From assembly GCA_002215645.1 (NCBI GenBank), contig NGFI01000013.1, positions 1 through 64,000 of the forward strand: DNA of 64,000 nt, given 5' to 3'. Position 1 is the stretch's first letter, and the number at the start of each line of letters is the position of its first letter. Shown piece after piece: positions 50,672 through 59,760 of the stretch. A program made the translations under genes and the position numbers. Below the pieces are notes generated by a model. The model was given only the letters and a program-made list of their open reading frames with translations. It was not told where the DNA came from and ran no database searches. The stretch comes from Gemmatimonadetes bacterium 2013_60CM_65_52. GTDB lineage: Bacteria; Gemmatimonadota; Gemmatimonadetes; Gemmatimonadales; Gemmatimonadaceae.

Positions 50672-50803
50672 GTGCTGTGGAGTGACGTTCTTCTGCCTCT
50701 GGTGCGTCGTCGCAGCAGGCAGACGTTGGGCCGGGCCCGGTGTTAAGACAACCGTAAAACTCCCTACCCTACCCTCGCGCTAGTAAATCACCAAACGAAT
50801 CTC

Positions 50804-53419
50804 TCACGCGCTCAGCAGCTCGGCAAGCCGCGACAGCGTTCCGGCGAGATCTGGAACATCCGTCAGCACGCCGGCGACCGGGTCGTGGCCAAGGCGTTCC
50901 ATTCGTTGCACGGCGTTCACCATTGTGAAATGGCGCGGATTCAACCCCTCGCTCACCTCGTCCCACAGCAACGGCATGGAAACCGGAGCGCCCGGAAGGG
51001 GACGCAGACTGAAAGGCGCCACGATCGTCTGTCCGTGCCGGTTCTGGAGATAATCGAGGTAGACCTTGTCGCCGCGCCGGGTTACATGCCGCGTAATCGT
51101 CGCGATGTCCGCAACTTCCCGCAAAATTACACGTGCCAGCAGCTCGCCCAGTGTACGCGACTGCTCGTAGGTGCACAGGCGCGCGAGCGGAATCATGATG
51201 TGCAGCCCCGTCTTGCCCGTGGTCTTCACGTAGTGCGGCAGTCCGATCTGCTCGCACAGGGCGTGCAATGCTTGCGCACATCGGATCACATCGGAAAACG
51301 GCGCCTCCTTCGGATCCAGATCGATGACACACCAATCGCATTGCTCGAGCGAGCCGATGCTGCTGGCCCAGATGTGAATCGGAATGCAGCCGAGGTTCGC
51401 GATGTAGAGCAGCGAGTCCAGATCGTCGCAGACGAAGAAACGAATGTCGCGTTGCGTGTCATTGCTCCAGATAGGGTGCGTGCGGATCCAATCGGGCGCG
51501 AACTCCGGCGCATCCTTCTGATAGAACTGCTTGCCCTCGATGCCGTCTGGAAAGCGTGTCATCACGAGCGGACGATTCTTCAGATAGGGAAGAATCCACG
51601 GTGCGATGTCGCGGTAATACGCGATGAGATCGCCCTTGGTGTACTTCTCCGCCGGCCAGTAGATCTTGCCGAGGTTGGAAAACGTGAGCTTCTTCGCTGT
51701 AGGCGAGGCAGCGTCCTCGGCCGGCGTCGAGGCGGGTGGCGGCTCCGCCGATTCGGGAAATAGCTCTACCGGCCATACCTGTCGCACGCATTCCTCCGGG
51801 CGCTTGTCGTCGCGCAGACGCAGAAACGCCGCATGACGCAGCAGTCCATCCGGCGTCATCTCACGATACCGCACCTCCACCACGTACTTGGGCTCCACCC
51901 ACGTGGTCGTCTTCGTATCGGGAATCTGCTCGCTCGGCAACGGCTCCTTCGACGGCGACGTCGCCATGCCGTGGCAGGGCGGGTCGCGTCGGATGAGGGG
52001 CATCAACATCTCCATCAACTCGGAGAGGAGCCTGTCGTCCATACCCGTGCCGACACGTCCCACATAGACCAACCGGCCGTCGGCGAATTCGGCGAGTTGC
52101 AAGGCGCCGAGATGCACGCGGCTGCCCTTCGGCTGCGTGAATCCGACGATGGCGTAGTCGCCCGTGCGCTCCGCCTTGATCTTGAGCCAGTTCGACGCGC
52201 GGCCGGCCGCGTACGCGCTATCCGACTTCTTGGCGATGATGCCCTCGAAGCCGAGTCGCCCCACCTCACGCATGAGGAGCTCGCCCTCGCGCTCGAGGTA
52301 ATCCAATCCGCGGACGATTCCCAGCTTCGGCGCGAGCTCAAGCACCAGCTTGCGTCGCTCGATGAGCGGCACCGGGCGAACGTCGAAGTCCTCGAAGGCA
52401 ATCAGGTCGAACGCGAAATACGTCGCGGGAAGCTCCACGGCGGCGTGTCCGACGTCGATCGACGATTTCAGCCGGCCGCGACGCTGGAGCCGCGAGAAGC
52501 TCGGCCGTCCCTGATCGTCCAGGACGACAACTTCACCGTCGAGGATGCACGCGTCATATGGAAGCGCCTTGACAGCCCTCGCGACCTCCGGAAACACATC
52601 CGTGTAATCGTTGCCGTTACGCGTCAGAAGAAGCACGTCGTTGCCGCGCTTGGCCGCGAGCAGACGGTAACCGTCGAGCTTGAGCTCGAACAGCCAGCCG
52701 TCACGCGTAAAAGCGCCCTCGTGTTGCTCCGCGAGCATCACCTTCACCGTGCGCGGGTCGAGCGAGCCCTGCACGGCACCCAACGATTCGAGTCGCTCGC
52801 GAATCCCACTCGACGGACGGACGCCGTCTTTCACCTGCTCGACGGTGAGCCCCGAGAGCACCGAGGCCTCATCGAACTCGTCGCCCGGCGATTTGACGTA
52901 GGCGTCGCGCTCCTTGATGAGGAGCCAATCCTTCTCGCTCTTCTTGATCTTCACCAGCGTCCACTTGCCACGGAGCTTGTAGCCCTTCAGCTCGAACAGC
53001 AGCTTCCCCTTCTCGAGTCCCTCGCGCCAATCCTCGAGTGCCACCCACTCGCCGCGGTCCCAGACGATGATGCCGCCCGCGCCATAATTACCCTTCGGAA
53101 TGACGCCCTCGAAGTCGCCGTACTCGAGCGGATGATCTTCGACGCGCACCGCAAGCCGCTTGTCCGCCATGTCGTACGAGGGGCCACGCGGCACCGCCCA
53201 CGACTTGAGCACGCCGTCCATCTCGATGCGAAGGTCATAGTGGAGGTGACTCGCCGCGTGCTTGTGGACGACGAACAGCCGCCCGCCAGTCACCTTCTCC
53301 GCGGTGCCGACGGGCTCGGGCGACGAATCCTCCGAACGCTTCGCGCGGTAGGTGGCGAGGCTGTCCGCTGGCTCGGCGGCGAGCTTCGGCGTATCTTCGG
53401 AATCGCCCCTTGCTGTCAT
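50804..53419 (-). CDS. ligD: Multidomain DNA ligase D (PE-ligase-polymerase)
   Basis: An 871-residue LigD (ATG 53419; a GTG at 53425 is in frame). Domains in order: 3'-phosphoesterase at 45-180 (FVVHKHAASHLHYDLRIEMD), ATP-dependent ligase at 230-530 (motif I FELKLDGYR with the adenylated Lys at about 247; ILDGEVVVLDDQGRPSF; EGIIAKK), then the primase-polymerase at 590-870 (KLTFSNLGKIYWPAEKYTKG; VIDLDPKEAPF with the metal Asp pair; KTGLHIMIPL). It performs non-homologous end joining with Ku. This domain order differs from the Pol-PE-Lig order of mycobacteria but matches other bacteria. It is divergent from ku. Confidence 0.96.
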   Translation of the reverse strand: MTARGDSEDTPKLAAEPADSLATYRAKRSEDSSPEPVGTAEKVTGGRLFVVHKHAASHLHYDLRIEMDGVLKSWAVPRGPSYDMADKRLAVRVEDHPLEYGDFEGVIPKGNYGAGGIIVWDRGEWVALEDWREGLEKGKLLFELKGYKLRGKWTLVKIKKSEKDWLLIKERDAYVKSPGDEFDEASVLSGLTVEQVKDGVRPSSGIRERLESLGAVQGSLDPRTVKVMLAEQHEGAFTRDGWLFELKLDGYRLLAAKRGNDVLLLTRNGNDYTDVFPEVARAVKALPYDACILDGEVVVLDDQGRPSFSRLQRRGRLKSSIDVGHAAVELPATYFAFDLIAFEDFDVRPVPLIERRKLVLELAPKLGIVRGLDYLEREGELLMREVGRLGFEGIIAKKSDSAYAAGRASNWLKIKAERTGDYAIVGFTQPKGSRVHLGALQLAEFADGRLVYVGRVGTGMDDRLLSELMEMLMPLIRRDPPCHGMATSPSKEPLPSEQIPDTKTTTWVEPKYVVEVRYREMTPDGLLRHAAFLRLRDDKRPEECVRQVWPVELFPESAEPPPASTPAEDAASPTAKKLTFSNLGKIYWPAEKYTKGDLIAYYRDIAPWILPYLKNRPLVMTRFPDGIEGKQFYQKDAPEFAPDWIRTHPIWSNDTQRDIRFFVCDDLDSLLYIANLGCIPIHIWASSIGSLEQCDWCVIDLDPKEAPFSDVIRCAQALHALCEQIGLPHYVKTTGKTGLHIMIPLARLCTYEQSRTLGELLARVILREVADIATITRHVTRRGDKVYLDYLQNRHGQTIVAPFSLRPLPGAPVSMPLLWDEVSEGLNPRHFTMVNAVQRMERLGHDPVAGVLTDVPDLAGTLSRLAELLSA

Positions 53420-53502
53420 GCGCACCTTTGGAGACCGTAAGGAGTTGTCATCCTGCGCGACGGAATCGCGCCCGGAATGCCGTCACCCCGACGTATCCGA
53501 CC

Positions 53503-54312
53503 ATGCCTGCCCGCTCCATCGCCAACGCCACGATCTCCTTCGGGCTCGTCTCCGTTCCCGTCAACCTGTACTCGTCCGCCGAAAGCAAGGCGAGTGTCTC
53601 GTTCAATATGCTGCACAAGAAGTGCGGCGGGCGGCTCAAGCAGCAATACATCTGCCCGAAGGACAACAATGAGGTCGTCGAGCGCGCGGAGACCGTCAAG
53701 GGTTACGAGTTCTCGAAGGATCAGTACGTGGTCTTCACGCCGGACGAGCTGAAGACCCTGGAAGAGAAGTCCACGAACATGATCGACGTCATCGAGTTCA
53801 TTCCGCTCGCGCAGGTGCAACGCGAGTACGTGGACAAGGTCTACTATCTGGGTCCCGACAAGGGCGGCGACCGCGCGTATCGTCTGCTCACGGAAGCGCT
53901 CATGGACACCGGCCGGGCGGCACTCGGCCAGTATGCGTCGCGGGGACGTCAGTATCTCGTGCTCCTGCGTCCCGTCAACGGCATCCTCGCCATGGAAACG
54001 CTGCACTACGCCGACGAAGTGCGCTCCACGAATGAGGTTCCCGTACCAGAAGGTCAGGTCAAGCCGCAGGAGCTCGCACTGGCGCGGCAGCTCATCGAGG
54101 CCGCGTCGAACGACGCGTTCGAGCCCTCGAAGTACAAGGACACCGTGCGCGAGCGCGTCATGGAGTCCATCCAGCGCAAGGTGGAGGGCCAGGACATCAC
54201 GGCCGAAGCCCCGGCCGCGGCGGGCGGCAAGGTCATCGATCTCATGGAAGCGCTCAAGGCGAGCCTCGCCGGCGTGAAGTCGGAGGGCAACGCCAAGGTC
54301 AAGGCGTCGTGA
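53503..54312 (+). CDS. ku: Ku homodimer protein
   Basis: A 269-residue bacterial Ku: ARSIANATISFGLVSVPVNL, Zn-free bridge KKCGGRLKQQYICPKDNNEV, GYEFSKDQYVVFTPDELKTL, IDVIEFIPLAQVQREYVDKV, LGPDKGGDRAYRLLTEALMD, and a C-terminal KVIDLMEALKASL tail for LigD contact. It binds DNA ends and recruits LigD. ATG 53503 follows the divergent region of 83 bp; the frame is open upstream to 53410. The next gene's GTG overlaps its stop. Confidence 0.96.
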   Translation: MPARSIANATISFGLVSVPVNLYSSAESKASVSFNMLHKKCGGRLKQQYICPKDNNEVVERAETVKGYEFSKDQYVVFTPDELKTLEEKSTNMIDVIEFIPLAQVQREYVDKVYYLGPDKGGDRAYRLLTEALMDTGRAALGQYASRGRQYLVLLRPVNGILAMETLHYADEVRSTNEVPVPEGQVKPQELALARQLIEAASNDAFEPSKYKDTVRERVMESIQRKVEGQDITAEAPAAAGGKVIDLMEALKASLAGVKSEGNAKVKAS

Positions 54313-55028
54313 AGCTGCTCACCGGCACGAGCGGCTTCGCGTTCAAGGAGTGGAAGGGATCGTTCTACCCGAAGGAATTGAAGGACGATGCCATGCTCGG
54401 CTACTACGCCGGCAAGTTTCCGACGGTCGAGATCAACAACACCTTCTATCGGCTGCCGAAGGAGCAGGTGCTCATTGATTGGGCGTCGCGCGTGCCGGAC
54501 TCGTTCACGTTCGCGATCAAGGCAAGCCAGCGGATCACGCACTACGCTCGTCTCAAGCCCGAGAGCGTCGGCCACGTCGAATATCTGATGAAGAGCACCG
54601 CCGTCCTTGGCGCGCGGCTCGGGCCGGTGCTGTTTCAACTGCCGCCCAACTTCCAGAAGGACGTCGAGCGCCTCAAGGTCTTTCTCGAGTGCCTGCCGCT
54701 CGACCGTCGGTCCACGATCGAGTTCCGCCACGAGAGCTGGTTCGACGAGACCGTGTTCGACGCGCTGCGTGCCCGCGACGTCGCGATGTGCATCAGCGAG
54801 CAGCCTGACTTCGCGTCGCCCTTCGTGGTGACGGCCGGCTGGGGATATGTGCGCCTCCACAAGCTGGACTACGATTCGGCCGGGCTCACGGAGTGGGCTC
54901 GGCGGCTGAAGCAGCAGCCGTGGACGGAGTCGTACGTCTACTTCAAACACGATGAGGGAGAGGGATCCGGTCCGCCGGCCGTGAGCGCATTCATCGAGCA
55001 ATTCGGGGCTGCCGCGTCGCACAGCTAG
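54309..55028 (+). CDS. DUF72-family TIM-barrel protein
   Basis: A 239-residue DUF72 protein: LLTGTSGFAFKEWKGSFYPK, YYAGKFPTVEINNTFYRLPK, SFTFAIKASQRITHYARL, LFQLPPNFQKDVERLKVFLE and FRHESWFDETVFDALR, then YVRLHKLDY and YVYFKHDEG. The YxRLH and YVYFNN-like motifs define the family, an uncharacterised TIM barrel often near DNA-repair genes. GTG 54309 overlaps the ku stop by four bases, so it belongs to the NHEJ operon. Confidence 0.94.
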   Translation: MKLLTGTSGFAFKEWKGSFYPKELKDDAMLGYYAGKFPTVEINNTFYRLPKEQVLIDWASRVPDSFTFAIKASQRITHYARLKPESVGHVEYLMKSTAVLGARLGPVLFQLPPNFQKDVERLKVFLECLPLDRRSTIEFRHESWFDETVFDALRARDVAMCISEQPDFASPFVVTAGWGYVRLHKLDYDSAGLTEWARRLKQQPWTESYVYFKHDEGEGSGPPAVSAFIEQFGAAASHS

Positions 55029-55046
55029 GCCACCGCGCTCCGCGCC

Positions 55047-57428
55047 ATGCTCGCATCTGACGATCTCCTCTGGGGGTGGGATCCCACTCCGGGAATCGTT
55101 TCCGTGTGGGCGGACAATTCCGGTCGTGCGCACGTCTGGCGCCGCGATCCTGCCACAGGAGAACTGCGACACGAGCGCGAGAGGTTCCGTCCGTGGCTCC
55201 TTCTCGACCGTCTCGACGACCTCGGGCATCTCGGCGATGCATTTGGTCCCGAATCCAGGGCCAGCCGTCCATTTCAATTCCGTGAGCTGAACGGGCCTGG
55301 CGCGCTGCGGTTCCACGTGAGTGCGGATGACGGCCGCGCTCTGGTCAATGCAATTCTCGCTGGCGCGTCGCGGCGATTGGACCGAAGGCTCACGAGTCTC
55401 CGCGACCTATCGTCGCAGGGTGTGCTCGAGCTGCCGCCTGAGGAGCAGTACCTCGTTGCAACCGGCCGGACGTATTTTCGCGATCTCGCGTTCGATCAGT
55501 TGCATCGACTCCAGTTCGATCTGGAGACGACCGGACTCTTCGCGCAGCGCGATCGAATGTTCATGGTTTCCGTTCGGTACCACGACGGATCCACCGAAGT
55601 GCTCGAAGCGCACGGCGAGGGCGACGCGGCGGAGGCGGATCTCATTCGCCGCCTCGTTGACCGCATCCAGCGCGCCGACCCCGACGTCATCGAGAATCAC
55701 AACCTCCACGGATTCGACCTTCCCTTTCTCGACCGGCGCGCGCGCCGGCTGAGCGTTCCGCTGATGCTCGGACGTGTCGGTCCGCCGGGCCTTCGACAGC
55801 GCGGTGCGCGGCGGGGAGTTGTAGCCGGCAATCCCGATGAGCCGCGTCGCGTGCGGTTCGTGGCGCCGGGCCGCGAGCTCATCGACACCCTCGACGCGGT
55901 CCGGCGACACGACTTCTCGACGCGCGAGCTGCCGGGCCACGGGCTGAAGGTCGTCGCCAAGCACCTCGGCATCGCGGCGCCAGATCGCGAGTACATTCGC
56001 GGCGATCTCATTTACGCCACGTACCTCACGGACCCCGAGCGCGTGCGCCGCTACGCGACCGATGACGTCGAGGAGGTCGCCGGTATCTCGCGTGTGCTGG
56101 GCGGAGCCGCCTATGCGCTGGCGCAGATGACACCGCGCCGATATGAGCGTCTCGCCGATGCGGGTCCCGCCACAGGAGTCATCGACCCATTGCTGGTGCG
56201 CGCATACATGCGCGCAGGCACAGCATTGCCGGCGCATGAGGACAGCGACGGCACACCACACAGCGGTGCCGCGCTCTACCTGTTCGCCTCCGGCGTCGCC
56301 CATCGCGTCGTCAAGGCGGACGTCGCCAGTCTGTATCCGTCGCTCATGCGTGCCTATCGCATCGGCCCCGCTCGTGATCGTTTAGGCGCGCTCCTCGCGC
56401 TCGTTGACGGCCTCGTCGAGCGCAGGCTCGACGCCAAGGCAAAAGCTCGCCAGGCGCCGGCCGGATCCGCCGAGCGTCATACGCATGAGGCGATGTCCGC
56501 GGCGCTCAAGATCGTGGTGAACTCCGCGTATGGGTATCTCGCTGCTGGCGGCGGGCTGACCCGATTCGCCGACGTCCATGCGGCGAATGAAGTGACGCGA
56601 CGTGGACGGGAGGTCCTTGGCTTCATGTGCCGGGAGCTCGAGGCGCGCGGCGTGACGTTGCTGGAGGCCGACACCGATGGCGTCTACTTCGCCGTACCGG
56701 ACACCTGGACCGAGGCGGATGAGCGTCGCGTCGTCGCCGACGTGGGAGCGCTGCTTCCTCCTCTCGTGCAGCTCGAGTTCGATGGTCGTTACGCCGCGAT
56801 GCTCTCCCACGAGCCGAAGAACTACGCGCTGCTCGGCTATGACGGCACCCTGTTACTGCGTGGTGTCGCGTTTCGGTCGAGCCGGTCCGAGCCCTTCGGT
56901 GAACAATTCATTCGCCGGTCGCTCAAGCGGCTTCTCGTGGGAGATGTCGTTGGTGTCCGCGACATCTATCTGGCGACCATCGACGCGTTGAAATCTCGTA
57001 CGGTGTCGACACACGATGTCTCGTCGCGCGTGCGTCTCACGAAGAGTCCCACACAGTATGAGCGCGTGCGTGCGCGACGTCGCGAGCTGCCCTATGAGGC
57101 CATGCTCGCCAACGGCCGCGGCGACTGGAGCGTCGGCGACCGCATCCGTGTGTACCGTAAGCAGAACGGCGAGGGCGGTCTCGTCGACACCGCGGGAGAT
57201 GATCCGATCGCGGAGCCGGCGAGAGACTATGACGCGGAGTACTACGTGCGGCTGCTGCGCGAGACGTACGCGGCGCGCATGGCGCGTGCGTTCACGAAGG
57301 AGGACTTTGGGACGATGTTCGCTGATCCCGATCAGTTCTCCCTGTTCACGCCGCCGATCGAGTCGATCTGTCCGATTCTGACTTCGTTACCGCGTGGAGC
57401 TTTCGAGATGAGCGGCGCCGAGGCCTGA
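55047..57428 (+). CDS. Family B DNA polymerase
   Basis: A 793-residue PolB. The 3'-5' exonuclease has LQFDLETTGLF (Asp158/Glu160), VIENHNLHGFDLPFLDRRAR (Asp224) and RRYATDDVEEV. The polymerase has KADVASLYPSLMRA (motif A), KIVVNSAYGYLAAGGGLTRF (motif B, Lys/Tyr) and LLEADTDGVYF (motif C, DTD). It is shorter than E. coli Pol II and could fill ends during repair. It starts 19 nt after the DUF72 gene, so it is likely in the ku operon, an unusual pairing in a bacterium. Confidence 0.95.
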   Translation: MLASDDLLWGWDPTPGIVSVWADNSGRAHVWRRDPATGELRHERERFRPWLLLDRLDDLGHLGDAFGPESRASRPFQFRELNGPGALRFHVSADDGRALVNAILAGASRRLDRRLTSLRDLSSQGVLELPPEEQYLVATGRTYFRDLAFDQLHRLQFDLETTGLFAQRDRMFMVSVRYHDGSTEVLEAHGEGDAAEADLIRRLVDRIQRADPDVIENHNLHGFDLPFLDRRARRLSVPLMLGRVGPPGLRQRGARRGVVAGNPDEPRRVRFVAPGRELIDTLDAVRRHDFSTRELPGHGLKVVAKHLGIAAPDREYIRGDLIYATYLTDPERVRRYATDDVEEVAGISRVLGGAAYALAQMTPRRYERLADAGPATGVIDPLLVRAYMRAGTALPAHEDSDGTPHSGAALYLFASGVAHRVVKADVASLYPSLMRAYRIGPARDRLGALLALVDGLVERRLDAKAKARQAPAGSAERHTHEAMSAALKIVVNSAYGYLAAGGGLTRFADVHAANEVTRRGREVLGFMCRELEARGVTLLEADTDGVYFAVPDTWTEADERRVVADVGALLPPLVQLEFDGRYAAMLSHEPKNYALLGYDGTLLLRGVAFRSSRSEPFGEQFIRRSLKRLLVGDVVGVRDIYLATIDALKSRTVSTHDVSSRVRLTKSPTQYERVRARRRELPYEAMLANGRGDWSVGDRIRVYRKQNGEGGLVDTAGDDPIAEPARDYDAEYYVRLLRETYAARMARAFTKEDFGTMFADPDQFSLFTPPIESICPILTSLPRGAFEMSGAEA

Positions 57429-57436
57429 GGTCAACG

Positions 57437-57826
57437 TCACACGGACGAGATCACCAGCTTGAAGCCGTCGGGATCCGTCAGCCGGAACATGCGTGCTCCC
57501 CACGGCATATCGGCGGGCTCGGAGTCCAGCGTGCCGCCGTGCGCCTTGATCCGCGTTGCAACCTCGTCGATGCTCTGATCCGTTGAGAGCTGGATCGAGA
57601 ATCCCTGGCCTTTCACGCGGTCCACGCCTTTGGCCCCGTCGTCCTGATTCACCAGGATGCGCACGGCGCCGGCCTTGAGCGAGACCGCTCTCAGCACTCC
57701 GTTCCGCTCGTGCTCCTTGTCCACTGCGAAGCCCAGTACGTCGCGATACCAGCCGACGCTCGTCTTCAGGTCCTTCGCAGTGAGCGAGATCGCGAGGCTG
57801 CGCGCGTTGAAGGAATCGTCACTCAT
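57437..57826 (-). CDS. VOC-family protein
   Basis: A 129-residue glyoxalase-like protein: ARSLAISLTAKDLKTSVGWY, RDVLGFAVDKEHERNGVLRA, VDRVKGQGFSIQLSTDQSID and MFRLTDPDGFKLVIS. The metal-ligand Glu/His pattern is weak (end strand KLVIS), so it may bind ligands without metal. It is convergent with the polymerase gene, 8 bp away. Confidence 0.88.
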   Translation of the reverse strand: MSDDSFNARSLAISLTAKDLKTSVGWYRDVLGFAVDKEHERNGVLRAVSLKAGAVRILVNQDDGAKGVDRVKGQGFSIQLSTDQSIDEVATRIKAHGGTLDSEPADMPWGARMFRLTDPDGFKLVISSV

Positions 57827-57947
57827 TTCGGTTCTCGAATCGGCGGTTGTTGTGTTGATGACCGACGCTGATTTGGAAAGCGCACATGCGCGGCGGCCGA
57901 CCGGTCAACATACTCCGTGCTGTCAGCCTTGCGCCAGAACTCTCGTT

Positions 57948-58763
57948 TCAATGTGCAGGATTTCTCCTTGGTTCTCCCACGATGGATGACCGCGAGCTCG
58001 TTATTGCCGTCTGATGGTTTAGGGCCATGAACTTTTGGACGTAATCGTCACTGTTTTCTGCCCATCGCAGTGCTTTCACGCGGTTGACGAGGATTTCACC
58101 GTGAGACAGATCTGATTCGTCGAGGATCTGCATCACCTCCGCGATATAGTCAGCCAGCGGCAGGGCGGTGGGGTCGGTCGCCTGACTGGGCCCACCAAGC
58201 TCTGTTTGCACGTACGGCGGTATCAGCTCCAGGACTTCCACGGGCGTTTCTCGGAGCTGAAAGCGGAGCGACTGAAGCCAGGAGTGAAGGAATGCCTTGC
58301 TGGCGCAGTAAGTCGGTAAATTGGCACGTGGAACGAAGGCCAACCCTGAGGAGGTAGTGATGATAGTTGAATGCGCCTGCTGTTTGAGCGTTGGGAGCAG
58401 TGCTGCAGTCAGCTGAAGCACGCCGACGATGTTGGTCTGAAGGATGGACAGCGCCGTGAAAAAATCGACAGTGTCGGCGGCGAGGTCCTCGGTCCTCGAG
58501 ATTCCTGCATTGTTGACGAGAACATTGAGCTGAGGAAACTGCGCCCGAATGCGCGCCGCGAAGGCGTCGACTTCCCAAGAGTCGTCGACGTCGAGTCGCA
58601 TGCCAAGCATGCCGGGGTGGGCAGCAGTGATCTCGTCGAGAAGACACTGACGGCGACCGGCGATGATGACCTGATTGCAGCGCCGATGGAAAACCTCAGC
58701 GAGGGCGCGGCCGATACCGCTGGTACCGCCGGTGATGAGGACGGTGTTGCCGGTTGGACGCAT
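57948..58763 (-). CDS. DltE-like SDR oxidoreductase
   Basis: A 271-residue SDR: NTVLITGGTSGIGRALAEVF (TGxxxGIG), VLVNNAGISRTEDLA (NNAG), IITTSSGLAFVPRANLPTYC with Ser and Tyr, ASKAFLHSWLQSLRFQL (YCASK gives YxxxK). The YCASKAFLHSWLQSLR pattern is typical of DltE-type reductases. It is the second gene after the NmrA-like gene on this strand, six nt apart, controlled by the same divergent TetR gene. Confidence 0.9.
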   Translation of the reverse strand: MRPTGNTVLITGGTSGIGRALAEVFHRRCNQVIIAGRRQCLLDEITAAHPGMLGMRLDVDDSWEVDAFAARIRAQFPQLNVLVNNAGISRTEDLAADTVDFFTALSILQTNIVGVLQLTAALLPTLKQQAHSTIITTSSGLAFVPRANLPTYCASKAFLHSWLQSLRFQLRETPVEVLELIPPYVQTELGGPSQATDPTALPLADYIAEVMQILDESDLSHGEILVNRVKALRWAENSDDYVQKFMALNHQTAITSSRSSIVGEPRRNPAH

Positions 58764-58769
58764 GGGTTC

Positions 58770-59666
58770 TTACCTCTCGGCCAGCTGAAAGACCGCGGGC
58801 TTCAATACTTCCTCGCACCACTGCCGGAAGCTCGTCGGGGTGGTGGACTGGGGAGTGCGCGGCTCGGCGTTGTCGAGGCCCTCGTTCTTGGCCGCCGCCA
58901 TATCGACCATGCCTTGGGCCATTGCGTCGGACATCCCGCTCTGGATCAATCCGGCCTTGTACGCCTCGAATGAGATTTGCTGGAAGCGCACTGGCCTCTC
59001 CAGCACCTCGGACATGATTTGCCCCATGTCGTTGAAGGAAAGATCCTCGGGACCCAGTACGGCCACGCTGCTCTGTCCGCTCCAGAACGGATCGAGGAGC
59101 AACCGGACGGCAACAGCGGCGATGTCGCGAGTGGCGCACGTCGGCAGCTTGCGATCACCGGAGATCGGAGAGAAAAAGGTGCCCTGACTTCTGATCGGCT
59201 CTACCTGGCGAAGGATGTTGTCCATGAACGAAGGCATCGTCAGGGCGCGAAAGCTCAGGCCTGTGTTCGCGATCAGGTCGTCCATCTTTAGCGACGCGGT
59301 GACATGGCCGGCATTCCTGGCCATCACCGTCCCCCGGCCAAGCGCCGAGACTGCGACGACCTGTTTTACTCCCCGGTTCCGAAGAGCGTCGGCGGCCGGC
59401 CGAGTGAAGTCGACGTAGGCAGCATCGACGCTCTCGGCGCGAGGATCCGGTGGACACAGCCAGAAGACGGAGTCAGCGCCCTCGAACGCCTCGTTGACGA
59501 CACCGATTTGACCGTGCGACCCTTGCACGACCTCGATGCGTCTGCGGATTGGGAGGGGGATGCTCGATGGGTCGCGCGCGATGACGCGGACGGGCTCGGC
59601 GCCGCCGACGATGTTCTCCAGAACCTGCTGGCCGATCGTGCCAGTTGGCGTGGTGACGACGATCAC
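58770..59666 (-). CDS. NmrA-like NAD(P)-binding protein
   Basis: A 298-residue atypical SDR: MIVVTTPTGTIGQQVLENIV (TGxxG at the N-terminus), VRVIARDPSSIPLPIRRRIE, ADSVFWLCPPDPRAESVDAA, QVVAVSALGRGTVMA and YKAGLIQSGMSDAMAQGMVD. It lacks the SDR catalytic Tyr-x-x-x-Lys, as NmrA/HSCARG-type redox sensors or isoflavone-reductase-like enzymes do. The start lies 27 bp from the first direct repeat, so it is the first gene controlled there. Confidence 0.88.
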   Translation of the reverse strand: MIVVTTPTGTIGQQVLENIVGGAEPVRVIARDPSSIPLPIRRRIEVVQGSHGQIGVVNEAFEGADSVFWLCPPDPRAESVDAAYVDFTRPAADALRNRGVKQVVAVSALGRGTVMARNAGHVTASLKMDDLIANTGLSFRALTMPSFMDNILRQVEPIRSQGTFFSPISGDRKLPTCATRDIAAVAVRLLLDPFWSGQSSVAVLGPEDLSFNDMGQIMSEVLERPVRFQQISFEAYKAGLIQSGMSDAMAQGMVDMAAAKNEGLDNAEPRTPQSTTPTSFRQWCEEVLKPAVFQLAER

Positions 59667-59692
59667 GGCATTTGCTCCATTGCTGACCTCGG

Positions 59693-59738
59693 ATGTAAAC
59701 TACACTGTACCGTTTCAAATGTAGACTATACCGTACCG
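59693..59738. promoter_or_regulatory. Direct-repeat operator between NmrA-like gene and tetR
   Basis: ATGTAAACTACACTGTACCG (59693-59712) and ATGTAGACTATACCGTACCG (59719-59738) are direct repeats with 3 mismatches in 20, starting 26 bp apart. They lie between the divergent starts at 59666 and 59761 and overlap AT-rich promoter-like DNA (TATACC, GTATAC). They are probable binding sites of the TetR protein or an activator. Confidence 0.6.
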
Positions 59739-59760
59739 TATACCTTCGTCAAGGGGGCAG

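Noticed and set aside
51833-53440. 535-residue + strand open frame across ligD
   Set aside because: It is antisense to the ligase and polymerase motifs of LigD, and its translation is low-complexity and without domains.
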